NCBI GenBank assembly: GCA_964423985.1
Contig: CAYRGE010000013.1
Coordinates: forward strand, 1-14,864
Length of the DNA: 14,864 nt
Direction: 5' to 3'
Source: CAYRGE01 sp964423985
GTDB lineage: Bacteria > Patescibacteriota > Minisyncoccia > Phycocordibacterales > CAYRGE01
The position numbers and the translations under genes are program-made. The first letter of the stretch is position 1, and each line of letters starts with the position of its first letter. The notes under the pieces were generated by a model. The model did not search any database. It was not told the DNA's origin and was given only the letters and a program-made list of their open reading frames with translations. Of this stretch, positions 7,080-13,460 are shown in pieces.

Positions 7080-7319
7080 ATGAACAAATCAAAAACAGAA
7101 GAGATGTCTGTATGTAGGATGTGTCCCAACAGGTATGCTGGGATTTTTAACAACGAAAGCACGGCACTAGAGATTGCTGAAATTGTTTGGGGTTTTGATA
7201 GTGTGTATAACAGCAAGGATCATATTGAAAAATATTTTGGAGTAAATCCCAGATGCTTATATGGATATGGGGTTGAGATTGACACAGACAATTCTGCGGT
7301 CAAGGAGCTTAGTTTTTAA
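7080..7319 (+). CDS. Small cysteine-containing protein, unknown function (79 aa)
   Basis: Not recognised. The 79 residues include a CRMC pair (C12, C15) and a third cysteine (C59, in NPRCLYGYG), which could bind a metal or form a disulfide, though a fourth ligand is not evident. The rest is mixed acidic and aromatic, with no membrane segment or signal peptide, so it is probably cytoplasmic. The start at 7080 is supported by the SD; an in-frame ATG at 7032 would add a hydrophobic 16-residue stretch lying before and across the -10 box and is unlikely. The gene is monocistronic with a good terminator at 7358-7392, and sits alone on the plus strand between the minus-strand genes def and priA. Confidence 0.8.
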   Translation: MNKSKTEEMSVCRMCPNRYAGIFNNESTALEIAEIVWGFDSVYNSKDHIEKYFGVNPRCLYGYGVEIDTDNSAVKELSF

Positions 7320-7357
7320 CAACACTGGTTGTTCTAAAGAATAAAAACAATACAAAC

Positions 7358-7392
7358 ATACACCTGGTATAAAATGTCAGGTGTATTTTTTT
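7358..7392 (+). terminator. Intrinsic terminator after the 79-aa gene
   Basis: A perfect 9-bp stem, ATACACCTG (7358-7366) and CAGGTGTAT (7378-7386), encloses an 11-base loop and is followed by a seven-T run (7386-7392). On the opposite strand the trailing sequence is only moderately T-rich, so termination of priA transcripts here would be weaker. Confidence 0.85.
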
Positions 7393-7496
7393 CTGCAAAA
7401 TTGTTTATTGTGTTTAAAAACCGACACAAGTTAAAAATTAAAAAATAAGTTTAAAATGCGTTCTTTGGGTTGTTGGAATTGAGTTTGTATATATTG

Positions 7497-9413
7497 CTAT
7501 AAAAGATTTTCGGGGTCTATTTTCACTGTGTATAAAGGCGGTAGACTACGAAGAAAGCTTAATAGGTGTTCATCAATCCATATGTTTTTGGGCAGCCTAA
7601 TTAAAACATTTCCCCTATAACAGCTTTTTGCTCCCTTGGTAAATGAAGCATACTGCAGGGTGTCATACTCTGTAAGGCTTGCGCGTATTTTTTTAAGCAT
7701 TTCTTGTACAACTGGTTTTTTGCCTTGAGTTGTTATTTTAATGCAAGTTGAAAATGGTGGATATTTAAAATGCTCTCTATTTGCTATTTCATTATCGTAA
7801 AAATCTTTTAGTCCACCGCTAGCAATGTGTTGAAAAGCGGGCTGACTACTATTGCGTGTTTGTATTAAAAATGTTTTTTGCGTTTTTTCATAAAGAGATA
7901 GCAACATACTAAAAACTTTTTCATTGATACGAAAATCTGGAATTGCAAAAAGTGAATCAATAGATGCAATAGCGCTATTTTTAACAGTGTTAAGGTGATG
8001 TAATGCTGTTTCTGTTCCAATAAGCACACCATTTGGTGACTCAGAAAACGATTTCATAACAACCTTTATTTTTTGTGTGGTAGGTGTTGAATCTTTTTCT
8101 ATTTTAAATATGGGTATATTTTTATATTTTTCTTTCACTTCTTCAAAAACTTTTTCAACTCCTATGCCGAGAGGGCATAGACGCCAACCACCACAAAATA
8201 AACAAACACGCTCGCTGGGATATTTTTTGCCACACCCATGACACACATATATATTTCTGTTTTTTGCTACTAGGTCTTTGTGTAGCACAAGGGGTGCCTT
8301 ACAGTCATCACATGCTACAATATTCTCGCAATCATTACATATTGTTGTTGAGTGTAAGCCACGCCTCGCTGACAGAATAAATAACTTTTCTCCGTGCTTA
8401 CTTGTTTGTTTAATTAGGTTGTCTAGTTTTTTGCCTATAATCTGGAATTTTGGTTTTTTGATAAAATCTTTTTTGATTGTACACATGTCAACTATTTCTG
8501 GATTTTTAAGTGTTAACATTCTGTTTTTGAGGGGGGCAAATTCAGAAAAATCTCCGTTTTTGTGACGCCAAAGAGTATTAATCTGTAAAAACACATCTCC
8601 AAAAATTAACTTCGTTTTTTGTTCCTCTGAAAGATATTCTGCAAATTTTCTAAAATCAAAAAAAGGACGAGATAGGGTTTTATAAGCACTGGAGTACTCT
8701 TTCTCTAGGATTATGGTTTCAAAATCATTTCTTGGTAAAGACAAAAACATACTTGTGGCTATGACCAAAACAGGATGCTCTTCCTCAAGTATTTTTTTCC
8801 ACAATTCAGTGGTTTGTTTTTTGTTTAACCCACTATGGAGTACAAATGTGTATTCTTTAATACCACGCCCAAGAAAAGCATAAGCACTTTCAATATCTGC
8901 AATTGTTGGTACACAAAAAAACACAGAAGACTTTTTGGTAAATTCTTCTCGTATTAAACTTTTGTATGTAGAAAACCGATCCTCGTGTGGTGCCTGAAAT
9001 ACAAGTTTTTCATTTACCACCTCTTCTTTTATTTGTATTCGTATTTTTGCGTTTGGCAGAGTTGTTTTTTCATTTAAATATTCATTTAATATCGTTTTTG
9101 GTATTAAGGACTGCAACACAGCTCCAGTGTTTGATGCAAAATATTGTGCCGTTTTTTTAGCGGCACTTATAAACTCTGGTGAAAAAGGTTTTTTGTCGGA
9201 AATATTTTCTAATTTCTTGATTGTGTATCCTTGTTCGCGCAGCCTTAGCTTTGTATTAATCACAGGTTCTTGCGACACAACAAGTGCTGGTATTATTTTT
9301 TTGCGTACAGATATAGTTACAATTGTGCCGAGTTCAATGGCGTGTGAAGTGAAATATGTTAGTTCATCTCTGAACACACCACTAGATAATGGAATTACAT
9401 TAACGACATTCAT
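7497..9413 (-). CDS. priA: PriA-like primosomal protein N' with degenerate helicase motifs
   Basis: PriA normally recognises stalled forks and reloads the replicative helicase, using a superfamily 2 ATPase. Here the zinc-binding domain is intact: eight cysteines at 359, 362, 368, 371, 391, 394, 404, 407 have the same spacing as in E. coli PriA. The C-terminal PDFR...YPPFS region (492-555) and the N-terminal 3'-DNA-end-binding region (about 1-110) are recognisable. However, the Walker A region (about 138-152, QAPHEDRFSTYK) has no GxGKT, the DEEH box is replaced by LEKEYSSAYK (236-245), motif III GSATP is lost (FGDVF), and the VAGRAGR motif VI is gone (504-512). It should not hydrolyse ATP. The frame is open for 638 residues, so this is not a recent pseudogene. 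It appears leaderless from the promoter at 9420-9448. Confidence 0.88.
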   Translation of the reverse strand: MNVVNVIPLSSGVFRDELTYFTSHAIELGTIVTISVRKKIIPALVVSQEPVINTKLRLREQGYTIKKLENISDKKPFSPEFISAAKKTAQYFASNTGAVLQSLIPKTILNEYLNEKTTLPNAKIRIQIKEEVVNEKLVFQAPHEDRFSTYKSLIREEFTKKSSVFFCVPTIADIESAYAFLGRGIKEYTFVLHSGLNKKQTTELWKKILEEEHPVLVIATSMFLSLPRNDFETIILEKEYSSAYKTLSRPFFDFRKFAEYLSEEQKTKLIFGDVFLQINTLWRHKNGDFSEFAPLKNRMLTLKNPEIVDMCTIKKDFIKKPKFQIIGKKLDNLIKQTSKHGEKLFILSARRGLHSTTICNDCENIVACDDCKAPLVLHKDLVAKNRNIYVCHGCGKKYPSERVCLFCGGWRLCPLGIGVEKVFEEVKEKYKNIPIFKIEKDSTPTTQKIKVVMKSFSESPNGVLIGTETALHHLNTVKNSAIASIDSLFAIPDFRINEKVFSMLLSLYEKTQKTFLIQTRNSSQPAFQHIASGGLKDFYDNEIANREHFKYPPFSTCIKITTQGKKPVVQEMLKKIRASLTEYDTLQYASFTKGAKSCYRGNVLIRLPKNIWIDEHLLSFLRSLPPLYTVKIDPENLL

Positions 9414-9419
9414 AATCTT

Positions 9420-9448
9420 ATTGTACCCAACTTTGTTCGTCTAGTCAG
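9420..9448 (-). promoter_or_regulatory. Putative promoter of priA giving a leaderless mRNA
   Basis: On the minus strand CTGACT (9443-9448), a 17-base spacer and TACAAT (9420-9425). Only six bases lie between the -10 and the priA ATG at 9413, so transcription would begin at or next to the start codon. Confidence 0.45.
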
Positions 9449-9535
9449 TATTGGGTTTTTAAAAAACAACAAATACATTTTCTTAACCAATAATATCAAT
9501 ATACCATTATTGCACATTCCCAAGTTCAATGGTTT

Positions 9536-9743
9536 GTCATTGCGAACAGTTATATCTCAAAACAAGCAGTTGTGTCATTGCTGATATTATTTGCCATCAC
9601 AAGCTCTTTTTGTCATTGCGAGGTACGAAGCAATCCAGAATTATCGTTTCGAATTTAAGGGTTTGTACTGGTTTGCTTCGTCGTTCCATTTCATTACACC
9701 CCTCGCAAATACAAGGTTGTTTCATTACACTCCTCGCAAAGAC
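9536..9743. repeat. Cluster of REP-like repeat copies (GTCATTGCGAGG...GAAGCAATCC)
   Basis: A full forward copy is at 9612-9636, and short partial copies (GTCATTGC core) are at 9536-9545 and 9574-9581. An inverted, longer copy spans 9670-9712. The ends CGAAGCAATCC (9626-9636) and GGTTTGCTTCG (9670-9680) are complementary at 10 of 11 positions and could fold. A further inverted partial copy is at 9720-9743. The motif resembles interspersed repeats with the consensus GTCATTGCGAGGAGC...GAAGCAATCC that I recall from many bacterial genomes; no transposase is nearby. Confidence 0.75.
9689..9743. repeat. Two 24-bp direct repeats
   Basis: 9689-9712 and 9720-9743 match at 22 of 24 positions (core TTTCATTACAC, then CCTCGCAAA) with a 7-base gap, a 31-base period. 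Only two units exist, so it is a tandem repeat-element duplication and not a CRISPR array. Confidence 0.8.
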
Positions 9744-9803
9744 GGGGGATAAATTATTGGAGACAAGCGTTGCATTAGTTACTTGAATATAATATTGATT
9801 TTA

Positions 9804-9832
9804 TATACAAAAGAGTATTGTTGTATTATACT
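9804..9832 (+). promoter_or_regulatory. Possible promoter of the 83-aa gene
   Basis: TATACA (9804-9809), 17 bases, TATACT (9827-9832). Each box matches four or five consensus positions. A leader of about 50 nt would carry the strong SD at 9878-9883. Confidence 0.3.
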
Positions 9833-9877
9833 TATAGTTAGTTATCTTTTTTGAAAGATATTGAAATACAAACAAAA

Positions 9878-9883
9878 AAGGAG
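9878..9883 (+). promoter_or_regulatory. Strong ribosome binding site of the 83-aa gene
   Basis: AAGGAG, six bases before ATG 9890. It fixes the start there and not at the in-frame TTG at 9851. It is the best correctly placed SD in the window. Confidence 0.85.
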
Positions 9884-9889
9884 AGAGTA

Positions 9890-10141
9890 ATGCAGAAAAT
9901 ATTAGTTCTTTTAGAAAAATTTAATAAAGAAACAAGACACCTTTTTAAAGATTCCTCATCATTCAAAAAAGGAGATATTGTTAGACTTACTTCCAGTCAT
10001 CTGTACAAAGAAGCTGGAGTTGAAGAATGGTCAAATTTGTTGGTTTTGCAGTCGTTTTGTGGGGTCTATAAAATTAAGTCAAAAGAGCCAGCACATAAAG
10101 AATTTCTAGTATATGAAGAGTCCATAAGGAGGTTTAGCTGA
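9890..10141 (+). CDS. Small uncharacterised protein, possibly SH3-like beta barrel (83 aa)
   Basis: Not recognised. A basic N-terminal helix (about 1-20) leads into SSFKKGDIVRLTSSHLYKEA and then alternating hydrophobic strands (NLLVLQ, GVYKIKS, EFLVYEESIRRF). The KGDIVRL start and strand pattern resemble small SH3-like or KOW-type barrels, which often bind nucleic acid or protein, but this is a fold guess only. There is no membrane segment or signal. It is monocistronic: strong SD, TGA stop, then a perfect hairpin terminator 8 nt downstream. It stands between the repeat cluster and murA, with no functional link to either visible. Confidence 0.8.
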   Translation: MQKILVLLEKFNKETRHLFKDSSSFKKGDIVRLTSSHLYKEAGVEEWSNLLVLQSFCGVYKIKSKEPAHKEFLVYEESIRRFS

Positions 10142-10149
10142 GGTCAACA

Positions 10150-10178
10150 AGCGAACTGTTAACAGTTCGCTTTTTTTT
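10150..10178 (+). terminator. Intrinsic terminator after the 83-aa gene
   Basis: A perfect 22-base palindrome (AGCGAACTGTT followed by its complement, 10150-10171) runs straight into eight T residues. A strong rho-independent terminator that isolates the small gene from murA. Confidence 0.92.
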
Positions 10179-10271
10179 AATATGTTGCTGTAATCACATT
10201 AATGAGCAGTCAATAATTCAATATCATATTTAAGATGCTTTTAGTATTATTTTTAATATCTTTACTAAAAA

Positions 10272-10305
10272 TTGTAAAAAATAGAAAAAACGAGTAATAT
10301 ATAAT
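10272..10305 (+). promoter_or_regulatory. Putative promoter of murA, near-leaderless
   Basis: TTGTAA (10272-10277), a 17-base spacer and TAATAT (10295-10300), overlapped by a perfect TATAAT (10300-10305). The start codon is at 10310, so the mRNA would begin within a few bases of the ATG. No SD is present. Confidence 0.45.
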
Positions 10306-10309
10306 AGTA

Positions 10310-11590
10310 ATGAATGAAAAATTTATAATAAAAGGACTTTCAGGGAAGAGAGCACTGAATGGTTCAATAAGAGTTAGCGGGGCCAAGAATTCTGTATTAA
10401 AAGTATTGGCTTCTACAGTGTTGTTTCGTGACGAGGTGACAATAAAAAATGTTCCCAACATTGAAGATGTACACAAAACGATAGAGTTATTAAAAAATCT
10501 TGGAAGTAGAGTAGAGAAATGTGGCTCTGGTACATATAAAATAAAAACCAACCCAAAAGGGAGCACAAGGTTATCTTCGTCAATTTCAAGACAAATACGC
10601 GCATCAATAGTCCTAACGGGACCACTTCTTGCAAGGTTTGGTAGTGTTGAGTTTCCACACCCAGGAGGGTGTGTTATTGGTGAGCGCTCAATAGATTTTT
10701 TTATTGAAGGGTTTAAAAATATGGGAGCCAAAGTAAGTTTATCTAGAGGTATTTATAAGGTAAGTGTAAATAAAAAACTAAACGGTGCAGAGATTTTCTT
10801 AAAAACACAAAGTGTTACCGCAACAGAAACTTTTATGATGACAGCCGTACTAGCTAAAGGGGATACGGTTATTAGAAATGCCGCAATGGAACCAGAAATA
10901 AAAGATCTTGCTGTTTTCTTGAATCGCTCAGGAGCTAAAATTATTGGTGCTGGCACGACCACAATAACAATAAAAGGGAGTCCTTCTTTAATTATGAAAG
11001 GAAAAACTCACACAATAATGCCAGACCGTATTGAAACTGGAAGCTTTTTGGTTTTAGGTGCCTTGTGTGGAAAGAAAATTGAAGTAAAAAACTGTAACCC
11101 AGAAGATATGGGTATTGTGATAGAAACACTAAAAAGCGTAGGTGTCTGTCTTGAAGTTAGAAAAAAAAGCATTGTTGTCTATGGCGCAAAAAAAATAAAT
11201 GCTACAAATATTAAGACACATGAATATCCGGGATTTCCAACAGACCTTCAAGCACCAATGGTGGTACTCCTTACACAAGCAAAGGGTAGTAGTTTTATTT
11301 TTGAGACAATTTTTGAAGGGAGGCTTAATTACACAGAAACACTCTCTTCTATGGGGGCAAAAATAACAATGATGGATCCTCACCGTATTATAGTAAGCGG
11401 CCCAACTCCCTTGCGTGGCAAGAGATTAGAAAGCCCAGACCTTCGTGCGGGTTTGGCATTTTTAATTGCGGCAATCGTTGCTAGTGGGACATCGGAGTTG
11501 CATAATATTTATAAAATAGATAGAGGTTACGAAAACATTGAAAAGAAACTTACAGATATTGGGGTAGATGTTGAGCGAGTTCAGGAATAA
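10310..11590 (+). CDS. murA: UDP-N-acetylglucosamine 1-carboxyvinyltransferase
   Basis: Transfers enolpyruvate from PEP to UDP-GlcNAc, the first committed step of peptidoglycan synthesis, in the cytoplasm. The 426-residue length is normal for the two-domain inside-out barrel. Key residues are visible: GAKNS (K26, N27), QIRASIV, the active-site loop HPGGCVIGERSID with C121 (Cys rather than Asp, so the fosfomycin-reactive type), YPGFPTDLQAPM with D312, FEGRLNY (R338) and DLRAGLAFL (R379). There is no SD and a -10 box abuts the ATG. mreB follows after 24 nt, so a wall-synthesis and cell-shape unit is likely. Confidence 0.97.
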   Translation: MNEKFIIKGLSGKRALNGSIRVSGAKNSVLKVLASTVLFRDEVTIKNVPNIEDVHKTIELLKNLGSRVEKCGSGTYKIKTNPKGSTRLSSSISRQIRASIVLTGPLLARFGSVEFPHPGGCVIGERSIDFFIEGFKNMGAKVSLSRGIYKVSVNKKLNGAEIFLKTQSVTATETFMMTAVLAKGDTVIRNAAMEPEIKDLAVFLNRSGAKIIGAGTTTITIKGSPSLIMKGKTHTIMPDRIETGSFLVLGALCGKKIEVKNCNPEDMGIVIETLKSVGVCLEVRKKSIVVYGAKKINATNIKTHEYPGFPTDLQAPMVVLLTQAKGSSFIFETIFEGRLNYTETLSSMGAKITMMDPHRIIVSGPTPLRGKRLESPDLRAGLAFLIAAIVASGTSELHNIYKIDRGYENIEKKLTDIGVDVERVQE

Positions 11591-11614
11591 AGTTAGTGAA
11601 TATATTAAAAAAAT

Positions 11615-12628
11615 ATGGGTATATTTTCAAAAAAAATAGGAATAGACTTGGGAACAGCAAACACTCTTGTGTATGTTCCAGGTAAGGGTGTGGTGTTAAA
11701 CGAACCCTCTGTTGTTGCTGTTTCTGAACAAGACAATAAGGTTCTTGCGGTAGGTCTTGAGGCAAAAAAAATGATAGGACGAACACCAGACTCAATAGTT
11801 GCGTACAGACCAATGAAAGATGGGGTTATTGCTGATTACCGCATCACAGAAGCAATGCTTCGTTATTACATAAATAAAGCTCTCGGTAGATATAATTTTT
11901 TCAAACCAGAAGTAATGATTTCTGTTCCAGCAGGAGTGTCTTCAACGGAAAGGCGGGCTGTTATTGAGGCATGCATAAAAGCTGGAGCAAAAAATGCATT
12001 CGTTGTTAAGGAGCCGATTTTAGCTGCTATTGGTGCTGGTATTCCAATTAACGAAGCGTGCGGACATATGGTTGTTGACATAGGAGGTGGCACGGTTGAT
12101 GTTGCAGTTATATCGCTTGGCGGTATAGTAGCATCTACTTCCGTGAAGTGTGCGGGTAATCGCATTGATCAAGCCATAGCTGATTATATTAAAAAAGCAT
12201 TTAATCTTGCTATTGGAGACAAGACAGCAGAAGAAATTAAAATAAAAATCGGATCTGCCATAGAGATTGACGAAGAAGTCACCATGACTATAAAAGGACG
12301 TGATTTTTTAGCAGGACTTCCACGCACAGCAGAAATTTCAACAAATGAAATAGTTAAAGCAATTGACAAAGAATTGCGTGAAATTATTAAAGCAATCAAA
12401 GATGTATTTCAAGAAACCCCTCCAGAACTTTCAGCAGATATTATTGAGCAAGGAATTATAATGACAGGAGGTTCGTCTTTATTAAGAAACCTTCCAGAGC
12501 TTGTTTACAGGAGAACTGGTGTAAAAGCAATACTTTCTGACGACACACTCTTTTGTGTTGCAAAGGGAACGGGTATTGCCTTGGAGCACCTTGATTCTTA
12601 CAAAAGAAGTATTCTTGCAAAAAAATAG
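11615..12628 (+). CDS. mreB: Rod shape-determining actin homologue MreB
   Basis: Forms membrane-associated filaments that guide the peptidoglycan elongation machinery. The 337-residue protein carries all actin-superfamily elements: IGIDLGTANTLVY (phosphate 1, D11), VKEPILAAIGAG (connect region), DIGGGTVDVAVIS (phosphate 2, D155) and IIMTGGSSLLRNLPE (adenosine site, about 281-295). The hydrophobic N-terminal MGIFSKK is typical for membrane contact. No mreC, mreD or rodA is in the window. It lies 24 nt after murA. No SD precedes the ATG; TATATT at 11601-11606 could be a secondary -10, but no -35 is seen. Confidence 0.97.
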   Translation: MGIFSKKIGIDLGTANTLVYVPGKGVVLNEPSVVAVSEQDNKVLAVGLEAKKMIGRTPDSIVAYRPMKDGVIADYRITEAMLRYYINKALGRYNFFKPEVMISVPAGVSSTERRAVIEACIKAGAKNAFVVKEPILAAIGAGIPINEACGHMVVDIGGGTVDVAVISLGGIVASTSVKCAGNRIDQAIADYIKKAFNLAIGDKTAEEIKIKIGSAIEIDEEVTMTIKGRDFLAGLPRTAEISTNEIVKAIDKELREIIKAIKDVFQETPPELSADIIEQGIIMTGGSSLLRNLPELVYRRTGVKAILSDDTLFCVAKGTGIALEHLDSYKRSILAKK

Positions 12629-12640
12629 ATTCAATATTTA

Positions 12641-12662
12641 TATATACAAACTTGTGTATATA
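12641..12662. repeat. Inverted repeat after mreB
   Basis: TATATACA (12641-12648) and TGTATATA (12655-12662) form a perfect 8-bp AT-only-rich stem with a 6-base loop. There is no T run after it, so it is not a convincing terminator. It may be a processing hairpin, an operator for the next gene, or chance. Confidence 0.4.
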
Positions 12663-12693
12663 GTATATTTCCATAACATAGTTAACAATATTA

Positions 12694-13380
12694 ATGGATT
12701 TAAAAAATCAAATCATACACCACGCAACTCTCATTGAAGGAGAGAGAGATGAAGTCCGTAGCTCGCTATTTGAATTTCTTGGTAGACAAATTGGATTAAA
12801 AACTGAAGGCAATCCAGATGTTTTTGAACAGTATTTTGAGACATTTAAAATTGATGATAGTAGAATGATTAAAGAGATGCAGTCAAAACAAAGCATTAAC
12901 AAGAAGGGTAGATTCTTTATACTTTTTGTTGATTTTTTTACAGTAGAAGCACAAAATGCACTACTAAAGACATTTGAGGAGTCATCTGACGGTGTACACT
13001 TTTTTGTAATTATGCCTAATACTGCCACTCTTTTACCAACACTGCAATCTCGTTTTGCAAAAATTTCACTAACAAGCAACACAAAAAAACAAACAGAAAA
13101 TAAAGATATTAACGAGATGGTAAAAAAATTTATTACATCAAAAACACACGAGCGCTTGAGCATTGTTGAGCCAATTATATTTGATAAAAACAAAAGCAAT
13201 GCAATACTGTTTTTAAGTGCAATAGAGAATATTTTTTCTGAAAGGGGAATAAAGACGCAAACAAAAGAATGGGCTAAGTTTATTAAGCAAGTTGTTGTTC
13301 ATAAAAAACAAATACATACACGAGGAGCATCAATAAAGATTATTCTTGAAGGAATTGCACTTCTGGCACCACGGCATTGA
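12694..13380 (+). CDS. holB: Reduced DNA polymerase III delta' subunit (clamp loader)
   Basis: Part of the clamp loader that opens the sliding clamp ring for replication. The clamp-loader core is recognised from VEAQNALLKTFEES (84-97) and LLPTLQSRF (113-121), which is the delta'/DnaX SRC region with the finger arginine (R120) kept and Cys replaced by Phe. HHATLIEGERDEVRSSL aligns with the P-loop region but has no GxxGxGKT, and the DEAD-like box is eroded (FVDFFTVEA), so it should not bind ATP, as is also true of classical delta'. At 228 residues it is about 100 shorter than E. coli delta'; no zinc-finger cysteines are present. It is 65 nt after mreB, with no SD. Confidence 0.8.
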   Translation: MDLKNQIIHHATLIEGERDEVRSSLFEFLGRQIGLKTEGNPDVFEQYFETFKIDDSRMIKEMQSKQSINKKGRFFILFVDFFTVEAQNALLKTFEESSDGVHFFVIMPNTATLLPTLQSRFAKISLTSNTKKQTENKDINEMVKKFITSKTHERLSIVEPIIFDKNKSNAILFLSAIENIFSERGIKTQTKEWAKFIKQVVVHKKQIHTRGASIKIILEGIALLAPRH

Positions 13381-13383
13381 TTT

Positions 13384-13392
13384 TGGTATACT
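13384..13392 (+). promoter_or_regulatory. Putative extended -10 promoter of frr-rseP
   Basis: TGGTATACT (13384-13392) is an extended -10 (TG, one base, TATACT) starting 4 nt after the holB stop. No clear -35. A start near 13399 would give frr a leader of about 60 nt that contains the GGAGGG at 13417-13422. Confidence 0.4.
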
Positions 13393-13416
13393 ACAGAAAT
13401 AAGTTGTTTGTATTTT

Positions 13417-13422
13417 GGAGGG
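13417..13422 (+). promoter_or_regulatory. Unplaced Shine-Dalgarno-like GGAGGG in the frr leader
   Basis: GGAGGG ends 38 nt before the frr ATG, too far for normal use, and no ATG, GTG or TTG lies at a usable distance. An ATT at 13430 with 7-nt spacing would open a seven-codon frame ending at TAA 13451-13453. See findings. Confidence 0.45.
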
Positions 13423-13460
13423 TATTTTAATTAATAGAAACAGTGTTAAATAAATAATTT

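Larger units (their letters stand above)
9414..9889. other. 476-base intergenic region with repeat remnants
   Basis: It contains the priA promoter (9420-9448), then AT-rich sequence, then a cluster of GTCATTGC-type repeats (about 9536-9743) that is more GC-rich than its surroundings, then the leader of the 83-aa gene. A frame over 9529-9786 is just translated repeat sequence. I see no credible gene, transposase or RNA gene in it. Confidence 0.7.

Noticed and set aside
7440..7496. A terminator directly after priA on the minus strand
   Set aside because: No hairpin plus T run found; the hairpin at 7358-7386 could act only weakly in that direction.
9689..9743. Possible CRISPR repeats
   Set aside because: Only two imperfect units with a 7-base gap, too short for a spacer; no cas genes nearby.
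9529..9786. 85-codon plus-strand frame in the priA/83-aa gene gap
   Set aside because: It translates the repeat cluster itself, has no SD or family resemblance, and its ends match repeat copies.
10210..10731. 173-codon minus-strand frame
   Set aside because: Mostly antisense to murA with its conserved GAKNS region; no supporting signals.
12641..12662. Inverted repeat after mreB as a terminator
   Set aside because: AT-rich stem without a following T run; kept only as a repeat of unknown role.
12708..13199. 163-codon minus-strand frame
   Set aside because: Antisense to the delta' gene, whose clamp-loader motifs are clear.
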